5,876 nucleotides of DNA, from positions 1-5,876 of the forward strand of contig JADGRR010000223.1 of NCBI GenBank assembly GCA_017880745.1, read 5' to 3'. A program made the translations under genes and the position numbers. Positions 1 to 4,827 of the stretch are shown in pieces (the first letter of the stretch is position 1; each line of letters begins with the position of its first letter). The notes beneath the pieces are model-generated. The model saw only the letters and a program-made list of their open reading frames with translations. It was not told the origin of the DNA and did no database searches. Source of the stretch: Burkholderiales bacterium (GTDB taxonomy: Bacteria > Pseudomonadota > Gammaproteobacteria > Burkholderiales > SG8-39).

Positions 1-307
1 GCTGGGTGTTATCGCGGCTGATGCAAACCTGCTCGGGCACATCCAGCGGTACCTCTTTTAACGAATGCGTGTAGGCGACGCGGTCGACGAAAGGCACGAT
101 CACGTTCAGTCCCGGCTGCAGAATGGCGTGGAATTTTCCCAGACGCTCAATCACCCAGGCACTCTGCTGCGGCACCACGCGCACGCCCTCGATGACGAAT
201 ACGATCGCCACGGCGAGAATGAAAAACGGGATGGTGAAGCCGCGCGTCTGATCGAACTGCGAGACGACGATGGTGGCGATCAGGACGGCGATGAATTTCG
301 GGAACAT
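1..307 (-). CDS. SPFH/stomatin-family membrane protein (slipin/QmcA-like), N-terminal part
   Basis: The first 102 residues of a stomatin/prohibitin (SPFH) protein; the rest lies beyond the left edge. The protein begins MFPKFIAVLIATIVV and has a strongly hydrophobic segment at about residues 24-40 that should anchor it in the inner membrane. The SPFH signature follows: VRVVPQQSAWVIERLGKFH at about 42-60, then LQPGLNVIVPFVDRVAY and LKEVPLDVPEQVCISRDN. The family forms oligomeric membrane microdomain scaffolds and is usually partnered by an NfeD protein, which is the gene directly upstream here. The ATG at 305-307 is chosen because AAGGGAG (315-321 on the complement) sits 7 nt before it and the length before the SPFH block is normal. 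Family is certain; whether it is the QmcA, paraslipin or another subtype cannot be judged from a third of the protein. The 75-bp gap to the upstream gene shows no clear promoter, so co-transcription is likely. Confidence 0.93.
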   Translation of the reverse strand, partial: MFPKFIAVLIATIVVSQFDQTRGFTIPFFILAVAIVFVIEGVRVVPQQSAWVIERLGKFHAILQPGLNVIVPFVDRVAYTHSLKEVPLDVPEQVCISRDNTQ

Positions 308-382
308 GGGTATTCTCCCTTGCCATTCGTTTAAGGACCGTGAAATTCGGGGTGGGGGTGCAGGTGCTTGCATCGCTGGGCC

Positions 383-811
383 TCAGGGTTTCGTCTTTGC
401 CACCTTGAGCGTATTGCCGTCCACGGCACGGATGTACAGCACCTCGCCGTGATCGAGCTCGCGCTCGCCCCCGCCCTCGACCTCGGCATCCCACAGGGTG
501 TTGCGATACTTCACCCGCGCCGCGCCCTGTTCCCGATTGACCCAGGCATCAAGCGTGACCGCCTGGCCCACGTCGAGCGATGCCATATCGGGCTGCGGCA
601 TCGTCTTGCGGCGTTGCTGCACCCAGAACACCCCGGCGATCGCCACAACCGCAGCGCACAAGGCTTCGACCCAGAACCCCAGGCCGAACCAGGCGGTGGC
701 CGAGCCGGCGAACGCCGCGACCCCCAGAACCAGCAGGAAAAATGTGCCGGTAACCAGTTCGGCAATGACCAGCACGAATCCGGCGGCGAGCCAGACCAGA
801 TAAGTTTCCAT
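383..811 (-). CDS. NfeD-family membrane protein (short form)
   Basis: A 142-residue protein of the short NfeD type. Residues 1-67 are hydrophobic (METYLVWLAAGFVLVIAEL, TFFLLVLGVAAFAG, FWVEALCAAVVAIAGVFWV) and make two to three membrane helices. After a basic stop signal (QQRRK), residues about 80-138 form the soluble OB-fold domain: VGQAVTLDAWVN, GAARVKYRNTLWDAEV, and LDHGEVLYIRAVDGNTLKV. NfeD proteins work with slipins in membrane protein quality control, and the slipin gene follows 75 bp downstream on the same strand. It lacks the serine-protease domain of long NfeD proteins. An ORF extension starts at 844, but I prefer the ATG at 809-811: METYLVW is a standard family start, the length fits, and a TATGAT -10 candidate (840-845) overlaps the upstream start codons, which would exclude them from the transcript. 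The ribosome site before 811 is weak (GGGAAAA). Confidence 0.92.
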   Translation of the reverse strand: METYLVWLAAGFVLVIAELVTGTFFLLVLGVAAFAGSATAWFGLGFWVEALCAAVVAIAGVFWVQQRRKTMPQPDMASLDVGQAVTLDAWVNREQGAARVKYRNTLWDAEVEGGGERELDHGEVLYIRAVDGNTLKVAKTKP

Positions 812-839
812 GATTTTCCCGGGCCAACAGTTCGCTTGC

Positions 840-845
840 ATCATA
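840..845 (-). promoter_or_regulatory. Candidate -10 box for the NfeD-slipin unit
   Basis: The complement reads TATGAT, one mismatch from the sigma-70 -10 consensus. Transcription would start near 833, giving a leader of about 22 nt before the ATG at 811. No good -35 is present at 17 bp; TTCCGG is what occupies that place, and it is part of the dyad at 853-869. Activator dependence or a weak promoter is possible. Confidence 0.4.
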
Positions 846-852
846 GCTGAAT

Positions 853-869
853 ATTCCGCATGCCGGAAT
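853..869. promoter_or_regulatory. Inverted repeat in divergent promoter region, LysR-type box candidate
   Basis: ATTCCG and CGGAAT are perfect 6-bp inverted arms separated by CATGC. Inside the dyad, T855 and A867 are the symmetrical ends of a T-N11-A motif, the minimal recognition pattern of LysR-type regulators. The site lies between the divergently transcribed NfeD and dioxygenase genes, about 90 bp before the dioxygenase start codon, a usual place for such an activator box. No regulator gene is inside the window, so binding is inference. Confidence 0.4.
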
Positions 870-946
870 CGCGTCGCCGCAATCGGGCAGCTACGCTATC
901 ATGCGCGCAACGGCGATGAAATACTGAAACGAAAAATCTGAACGGC

Positions 947-952
947 AGGAGG
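947..952 (+). promoter_or_regulatory. Ribosome binding site of the dioxygenase gene
   Basis: A perfect AGGAGG lies 5 nt before the ATG at 958. It is the strongest Shine-Dalgarno sequence in the window and fixes the start codon. Confidence 0.85.
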
Positions 953-957
953 CACGG

Positions 958-2055
958 ATGAAACCCGACAACAGCGCCCACCGCGAAGCCGGCGTACTCG
1001 CGGGCATCGTTCCCAGCGTAAACCTCGCGGCCGAAGCCGGCCGGATGGATTTTTACGAACGCGCCCGCAGCCGCAACCTCGCGCCGCTGTGGCGCGTGCT
1101 GCACGGGCTGGTCACGGACCGGCCGGCACCGCGTTGCGTGCCCGCCATGTGGCGCTATGCGGAGGTGCGGCCGTACCTGATGGAGGCGTGCCAGCTGATT
1201 TCGACCGGGGAAGCCGAGCGCCGCGTCATGGTGCTGGAGAACCCGGGACTGCCGGGCGAGTCGCGCATCACCCAAAGCCTGTTCGCCGGACTGCAGATCA
1301 TCCTGCCGGGGGAGATCGCGCCCGCGCACAAGCACGTGGCCTCGGCGCTGCGGTTCATCATCGAAGGACACAAGGCCTACACTGCGGTCGCGGGCGAGCG
1401 CACCATGATGGAACCGGGCGATTTCGTGATCACCCCGTCCATGACCTGGCACGACCACGGCAACGAAAGCGACGCGCCCATGGTCTGGCTCGACGGCCTG
1501 GACATGCACATCGTCAATCTGATGTGCGCGAGCTTTCGCGAAGGCTATCCGGGCAAGGTCCATCCGCTGGACCGCCCGGAAGGCGCGGCCATGGCCGAAG
1601 CGGGCCACAACCTGCTGCCGGTCGACCAGGTCTACGCTTCGCAGACTTCGCCGATATTCAACTACCCTTACAAGCGCACGCGCGAGGCGCTGGATCAGCT
1701 TGCGCGTTTTCGCGCCGCGGACGCCTGGCACGCGTACAAAATGAAATACATCAACCCGGTCAACGGCGGCTGGGCCATGCCGACGCTATCGACCTGGATG
1801 CAGCTCATCCCCAGGGGCTTCAACACCGCGTCCTATCGCTCCACCGACAGCGCGGTATTCACCGTGGTCGAGGGCACTGGCTCGAGCAAAATCGGCGCGG
1901 AGACATTCGACTGGGGTCCGCACGACATCTTCGTCGCGCCGAGCTGGGTCGCGCACGAGCACACGGCATCGAGCGACGCGGTGGTTTTCATCTACTCGGA
2001 CCGGGTGGTGCAGGAGAAACTCGACTTCTGGCGGGAGGAGAAGGCCGGAGTGTGA
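958..2055 (+). CDS. gtdA: Gentisate 1,2-dioxygenase-type bicupin ring-cleavage dioxygenase
   Basis: A 365-residue Fe(II) enzyme expected to cleave the ring of gentisate between the carboxyl- and hydroxyl-bearing carbons, giving maleylpyruvate in the cytoplasm. The N-terminal cupin holds the catalytic site: H124 and H126 in PGEIAPAHKHVASALRF and H165 in MTWHDHG. Their spacing (HxH, then 39 residues) equals the remembered iron ligands of E. coli gentisate dioxygenase (H104/H106/H145) and of salicylate 1,2-dioxygenase (H119/H121/H160). R132 in ALRFIIEG corresponds to the conserved substrate-carboxylate arginine. The C-terminal cupin (about 285-350) keeps VVEGTGSSKIG and HDIFVAPSWVAHEH. Length is normal. 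The start is fixed by AGGAGG. Related enzymes take salicylate or 1-hydroxy-2-naphthoate, and sequence reading alone does not exclude these substrates. No maleylpyruvate isomerase, fumarylpyruvate hydrolase or regulator gene is adjacent in the window. Confidence 0.9.
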   Translation: MKPDNSAHREAGVLAGIVPSVNLAAEAGRMDFYERARSRNLAPLWRVLHGLVTDRPAPRCVPAMWRYAEVRPYLMEACQLISTGEAERRVMVLENPGLPGESRITQSLFAGLQIILPGEIAPAHKHVASALRFIIEGHKAYTAVAGERTMMEPGDFVITPSMTWHDHGNESDAPMVWLDGLDMHIVNLMCASFREGYPGKVHPLDRPEGAAMAEAGHNLLPVDQVYASQTSPIFNYPYKRTREALDQLARFRAADAWHAYKMKYINPVNGGWAMPTLSTWMQLIPRGFNTASYRSTDSAVFTVVEGTGSSKIGAETFDWGPHDIFVAPSWVAHEHTASSDAVVFIYSDRVVQEKLDFWREEKAGV

Positions 2056-2063
2056 GCCGCATC

Positions 2064-2076
2064 TTCCGGCCCGGAA
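2064..2076. repeat. Small dyad TTCCGG-C-CCGGAA after the dioxygenase gene
   Basis: A perfect inverted repeat with a single central base begins 9 bp after the dioxygenase stop codon. It is too compact to be a good RNA hairpin (four pairs with a five-base loop at best) and has no T-run, so it is a poor terminator. Its half-sites match those of the dyad at 853-869, and it occupies the -35 zone of the TATAAT at 2094, so a protein-binding site is an option. Confidence 0.35.
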
Positions 2077-2085
2077 CCGGTAGTC

Positions 2086-2103
2086 GGTCACGGTATAATG
2101 ACC
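2086..2103. promoter_or_regulatory. Inverted repeat GGTCA-N8-TGACC framing the -10 box
   Basis: GGTCA (2086-2090) and TGACC (2099-2103) are perfect 5-bp inverted arms with an 8-bp spacer containing most of TATAAT. A regulator bound here would block RNA polymerase. Short arms can arise by chance, so this is a candidate operator only. Confidence 0.3.
2094..2099 (+). promoter_or_regulatory. Perfect -10 box (TATAAT) upstream of the diguanylate cyclase gene
   Basis: TATAAT lies 55 bp before the GTG start at 2155, in the 99-bp gap after the dioxygenase. Transcription would begin near 2106 with a leader of about 49 nt. No TTGACA-like box is present at 16-18 bp, and there is no TGn extension. The hexamer lies inside the GGTCA/TGACC dyad at 2086-2103. 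This suggests a regulated promoter separate from read-through of the dioxygenase gene. Confidence 0.5.
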
Positions 2104-2154
2104 ATGTCAGCGCGATAGCCGCAGACGCAGGCTGCGCGCGAGAAAAGGAAGTGT

Positions 2155-3210
2155 GTGAACTCAACGCCCGCTGAAATACTGAGCATCGAGCAGGAGGAAC
2201 TGCGGGGAATTTCACGCACCGTCGCTGAAATCGAGTGGTTGCTTCTGATCCTGGTGCTGCTGTACCAGGTGTTCGGCGGGCCCGCGGCCGTGGACCAGGC
2301 GGCAATTTCCGCGGGGTTGTTCTTCTACGCCGCGTTCGTCTTGAGCTTCCGCTACGCCAATTTCTACAAGGCTGAATCGCGCTGGAAGATTGCCGTCGAA
2401 ACCTTGGTGATGCTGCTGTTCATCACCTGGACGCTGTGGTTCACGGGCGGGCTAGCGAGCCCTCTGGTCAATGCCTATCTGCTCGTCATCGTCACCAGCG
2501 CGCTCGCGCTGGGCAAGCTCGCTACGATGCTGGAGATGGCGCTGATCGCCGCCTGCTTCGTCCTGCTCGGGGGAAACTCCCCCTCCGACGAGCTGTTCTC
2601 GCTCGCCTACATCGGCGGCTTGGTGGCGCAGCTTGCGCCGATGCTCCTCGTCGCCTATATCACCACCATGTTTTCCGCCGACATCCGTTATGGCCTGAAC
2701 CGCGCCCGGCTGCTGTCGGAAACCGATGATCTTACCGGCCTGTACAACATGCGCGGCTTCACCATCGTCGTCGGCCGGCTGTTCGACCAGGCGGTGCGCT
2801 ACAACCGTCCCGCCAGTCTGCTGATGATCGACTCGGACAATCTCAAGGCGGTCAATGACCTTCACGGCCACGAGGCCGGGAACCGTCTGCTGAAACTGGT
2901 GGCGAAGTGCATCGAAACGGAACTGCGCCACACCGACGTGCTGGCGCGCTATGGCGGGGACGAATTCGTCGCGCTGTTGCCGGAAACGGCGGCTGCCCGG
3001 GGACTCGAGGTCGCCGAGCGGATTCTCAAAGCGGTGGCCGCCACCCCGCTGGAGTCCGAGGGCAAGCGGATCGCGACCAGCGTCAGCATCGGGCTCGCGA
3101 GCTACCCCGAGGACGGACGCAGCATCGACGCCATCCAGGCTCGCGCCGATCGTGCCATGTACCTCGCCAAGGAGCAGGGCCGCAATCGGGTCGTGAAATT
3201 CACGCTTTAA
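2155..3210 (+). CDS. Membrane-bound diguanylate cyclase (six-helix N-terminal domain + GGDEF)
   Basis: A 351-residue enzyme expected to make c-di-GMP from two GTP at the inner membrane. Residues about 27-172 carry six hydrophobic helices (roughly 27-40, 46-66, 79-98, 103-121, 124-140, 150-172), a MASE-like input domain I cannot assign to a named family. The GGDEF domain starts at ETDDLTGLYNMRGF (189-202). Metal-binding D226 lies in DSDNLKAVND, and the catalytic motif GGDEF is exact at 267-271. R258-x-x-D261, five residues before GGDEF, is the inhibitory I-site, so product feedback is expected. The end has SIGLASYPEDG and ADRAMYLAKEQGRNRV, both standard. No PAS, EAL or HAMP domain is present. 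The start is GTG at 2155, with AAGGAA (2145-2150) 4 nt before it. It lies 99 bp after the dioxygenase on the same strand but has its own -10. The signal sensed is unknown. Confidence 0.92.
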   Translation: MNSTPAEILSIEQEELRGISRTVAEIEWLLLILVLLYQVFGGPAAVDQAAISAGLFFYAAFVLSFRYANFYKAESRWKIAVETLVMLLFITWTLWFTGGLASPLVNAYLLVIVTSALALGKLATMLEMALIAACFVLLGGNSPSDELFSLAYIGGLVAQLAPMLLVAYITTMFSADIRYGLNRARLLSETDDLTGLYNMRGFTIVVGRLFDQAVRYNRPASLLMIDSDNLKAVNDLHGHEAGNRLLKLVAKCIETELRHTDVLARYGGDEFVALLPETAAARGLEVAERILKAVAATPLESEGKRIATSVSIGLASYPEDGRSIDAIQARADRAMYLAKEQGRNRVVKFTL

Positions 3211-3211
3211 C

Positions 3212-3233
3212 CGCGGTCCGTTCCAGACCCGCG
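3212..3233. terminator. Weak hairpin between convergent genes
   Basis: CGCGGTC (3212-3218) can pair with GACCCGCG (3226-3233) around a 7-nt loop, with one bulged C. It begins directly after the cyclase stop codon in the 44-bp gap between two convergent genes, where a terminator is expected. No T-run follows on either strand, so an intrinsic terminator is doubtful. Confidence 0.22.
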
Positions 3234-3254
3234 TGTGAGCGCGCGCGATGCGGT

Positions 3255-3728
3255 TCAGCCTTCCACAATCTGATCCAGCGCCAGCCGGCGGATGGTGGTG
3301 ACGGTATCGATATCGGCCTCGACGTAAGCCTGCTTGGCAAAACTGCTGTAGAACTCGTCGATCGGCGCCGCCGCGTCACCCTGCAGGGTTTCGTAGTCGA
3401 AGCGCACGAACAGCTGTTCGGGCTCCGGTTCCTCGATGGTCATCACCAGCGAAGCGGCGGGCGAGTCGCCCGCCGCTTCGATCTCGTAGCGCACCTGCCT
3501 CATGGGTTCGAATCTGACCCGGTCGCGCAGTGTCAGGTTTCCGAACCGCAGCTCGCGCGCCAGCATGTTATCGCCGCGCTCGACGATCTCGAACCCGTCC
3601 AGCGCCATGACAAACAACAAGGGGTTCTCCGCGCGCAACACCAGGCCGCGCCACAACTGCTCGCGTGACAGAGGATCGATCAGCGGATTGAGCGGATCGT
3701 TGATCTGGATCAGATGGCTGAACTGCAC
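3255..3728 (-). CDS. DUF1857/AtaL-like SRPBCC-fold protein
   Basis: A 157-residue soluble protein of the DUF1857 family, also named AtaL-like after a fungal acetylaranotin-cluster protein. I recognise it by its N-terminus, FSHLIQINDPLNPLIDPLSREQLWRGLVLRAENPLLF, and by MTIEEPEPEQLFVRFDYET at about 96-114. The fold belongs to the SRPBCC/START-like superfamily, which has a hydrophobic ligand cavity, but the biochemical role is unknown and I propose none. No signal peptide or membrane helix is seen. The start is GTG at 3728, because the family begins immediately at QFSHLI; no Shine-Dalgarno sequence precedes it, and a TATAAA lies only 6 nt upstream. The gene is convergent with the cyclase gene and divergent from glyQ, so it is probably transcribed alone. 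Residues 84-93 (EAAGDSPAAS) are encoded by a 31-bp palindrome. Confidence 0.88.
   Translation of the reverse strand: MQFSHLIQINDPLNPLIDPLSREQLWRGLVLRAENPLLFVMALDGFEIVERGDNMLARELRFGNLTLRDRVRFEPMRQVRYEIEAAGDSPAASLVMTIEEPEPEQLFVRFDYETLQGDAAAPIDEFYSSFAKQAYVEADIDTVTTIRRLALDQIVEG
3450..3480. repeat. 31-bp perfect palindrome inside the DUF1857 gene
   Basis: Arms 3450-3464 and 3466-3480 are perfect 15-bp inverted complements around the single base 3465. The left arm reads CGAAGCGGCGGGCGA. As RNA from either strand it could form a GC-rich stem of about 14 pairs with a 3-nt loop. No T-run follows it. Confidence 0.9.
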
Positions 3729-3734
3729 GCTGCA

Positions 3735-3761
3735 TTTATATCATGTTCGGCACAGACACAA
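3735..3761 (-). promoter_or_regulatory. Candidate promoter of the DUF1857 gene, possibly leaderless
   Basis: On the complement, TTGTGT (3756-3761) and TATAAA (3735-3740) are separated by 15 bp. The -10 hexamer ends 6 nt before the GTG start, so transcription would begin at or beside the start codon. This agrees with the lack of a ribosome binding site. The short spacer is suboptimal. Confidence 0.4.
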
Positions 3762-3810
3762 GTCCGGGGGCGTCTCAGCGCCGGTTCTGCGCAAGTTTAC
3801 GGCTGCCCGC

Positions 3811-3823
3811 CGTTGCAACGTTG
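3811..3823. repeat. Overlapping palindromes CGTTGCAACG and CAACGTTG
   Basis: A perfect 10-bp palindrome (3811-3820) overlaps a perfect 8-bp palindrome (3816-3823) in the divergent region between the DUF1857 gene and glyQ. It lies about 30 bp before the probable glyQ -10 box and could be a regulator site, but nothing identifies a binder. Confidence 0.35.
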
Positions 3824-3843
3824 TTTTCGGTTTCTCGGGCTGC

Positions 3844-3870
3844 GGAAAGCCTGTAAAATTGCGGCTTTCC
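3844..3870 (+). promoter_or_regulatory. Probable glyQ -10 box (TAAAAT) framed by an 8-bp inverted repeat
   Basis: TAAAAT at 3854-3859 is a good -10 candidate lying 27 bp before the glyQ start codon at 3886. It sits in the 11-nt loop of a perfect inverted repeat, GGAAAGCC (3844-3851) and GGCTTTCC (3863-3870). If transcription starts near 3866 the repeat would act as DNA, for example as an operator; if it starts further upstream the repeat would be an RNA hairpin just before the ribosome site. No convincing -35 is seen; TTTCTC occupies the 17-bp position. Confidence 0.45.
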
Positions 3871-3885
3871 AAGTTTCGGCGAACC

Positions 3886-4827
3886 GTGCCCACCTTCCAG
3901 GAACTTATCCTCAGGCTGCAGTCCTATTGGGACCGGCAGGGCTGCGCGCTATTGCAGCCCTACGACATGGAAGTCGGCGCCGGCACCTCTCACACGGCGA
4001 CATTCCTGCGCGCCCTCGGCCCCGAACCCTGGCGGGCCGCCTACGTCCAGCCCTCGCGCCGCCCCAAGGACGGCCGCTACGGCGACAATCCCAACCGCCT
4101 GCAGCACTACTATCAGTACCAGGTGGTGCTCAAGCCCTCGCCGCCGGACATTCTCGAACTCTACATCGGCTCTCTCGAGGCATTGGGCATCGATCCCAAG
4201 GCGCACGACATCCGCTTCGTCGAGGATGACTGGGAGAATCCGACACTGGGCGCCTGGGGTCTCGGATGGGAAGTGTGGCTCGACGGCATGGAAGTGACGC
4301 AATTCACCTACTTCCAGCAGGTCGGAGGGATCAACTGCAAGCCCATCACCGGGGAAATCACCTACGGCATCGAGCGCCTCGCCATGTACCTGCAAGACGT
4401 GAAGAACGTGTTCGACCTGGTATGGACGCCGGGCGTGACTTACCGCGACGTCTACCATCAAAACGAGGTCGAGCAATCGACCTACAACTTCGAGCAGTCC
4501 AATGCCGAGATGCTGTTCCGGCATTTCGCCGATTACGAGGCCGAGGCGAAGCGCCTGATGCAGGCGCAACTCGCGCTGCCCGGCTACGAGATGGTGCTCA
4601 AGGCGGCGCACACTTTCAACCTGCTCGATGCGCGCGGCGCAATTTCGGTCACCGAACGCGCCGCCTACATCGGCCGCATTCGCAACCTCGCGCGCAGCGT
4701 GTCGCAGTCGTATTTCGATTCCCGCCTGCGCCAGGATTTCCCGATGTGCCCGCCGGAGCAGCTCGGGCGCCTGGGTATCGATATCGCCGCTCTCAAGGCC
4801 GATTTGCACAAGCGGGAAACGGCATGA
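3886..4827 (+). CDS. glyQ: Glycine--tRNA ligase alpha subunit
   Basis: A 313-residue alpha subunit of the bacterial alpha2beta2 glycyl-tRNA synthetase, the class II catalytic subunit that activates glycine with ATP. It is recognised along its whole length: PTFQELILRLQSYWDRQGC and LLQPYDMEVGAGTSHTATFLRALGPEPW at the start, PSRRPKDGRYGDNPNRLQHYYQYQVVLKP (about 56-84), FVEDDWENPTLGAWGLGWEVWLDGMEVTQFTYFQQ (111-145), and motif 3 ITYGIERLAMYLQ (158-170). The C-terminal part includes HTFNLLDARGAISVTERAAYIGRIRNLAR. Length is close to that of E. coli GlyQ (about 303). The open frame extends far upstream, but family proteins begin at this PTFQEL block, so GTG at 3886 is the start; its ribosome site is poor. 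The stop overlaps the glyS start by ATGA, which implies translational coupling and balanced subunits. Essential housekeeping gene. Confidence 0.97.
   Translation: MPTFQELILRLQSYWDRQGCALLQPYDMEVGAGTSHTATFLRALGPEPWRAAYVQPSRRPKDGRYGDNPNRLQHYYQYQVVLKPSPPDILELYIGSLEALGIDPKAHDIRFVEDDWENPTLGAWGLGWEVWLDGMEVTQFTYFQQVGGINCKPITGEITYGIERLAMYLQDVKNVFDLVWTPGVTYRDVYHQNEVEQSTYNFEQSNAEMLFRHFADYEAEAKRLMQAQLALPGYEMVLKAAHTFNLLDARGAISVTERAAYIGRIRNLARSVSQSYFDSRLRQDFPMCPPEQLGRLGIDIAALKADLHKRETA

Noticed and set aside
812..844. Upstream ATG codons adding 11 residues to NfeD
   Set aside because: They coincide with the TATGAT -10 candidate, and the added residues (MMQANCWPGKI) do not look like a family N-terminus.
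368..850. A 160-residue plus-strand frame opposite the NfeD gene
   Set aside because: The minus strand encodes a coherent NfeD protein with helices and an OB domain; the plus frame is low-complexity shadow.
841..1731. A 296-residue open frame on the minus strand opposite the dioxygenase
   Set aside because: Its composition (many His, Arg, Val, Gln) is typical of antisense reading of a high-GC gene, and the plus-strand protein is clearly real.
2098..2118. Six-codon frame ATG-ACC-ATG...TAG as a leader peptide of the cyclase gene
   Set aside because: Its ATG overlaps the -10 box, it has no ribosome site, and no attenuation structure follows.
1089..2174. A 361-residue open frame on the plus strand within the dioxygenase gene
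   Set aside because: It is the +2 shadow of the dioxygenase, rich in Arg, Gly, Ala and His as expected from GC-rich out-of-frame reading, with no recognisable domain.
2569..2583. GGGGGA-AAC-TCCCCC mini-hairpin inside the cyclase gene
   Set aside because: It is short, lies in a loop between membrane helices, and has no T-run or other supporting signal.
3502..3885. N-terminal extension of glyQ upstream of 3886
   Set aside because: The extension overlaps the DUF1857 gene and the divergent promoter region, and it has no similarity to GlyQ, which starts at PTFQEL.
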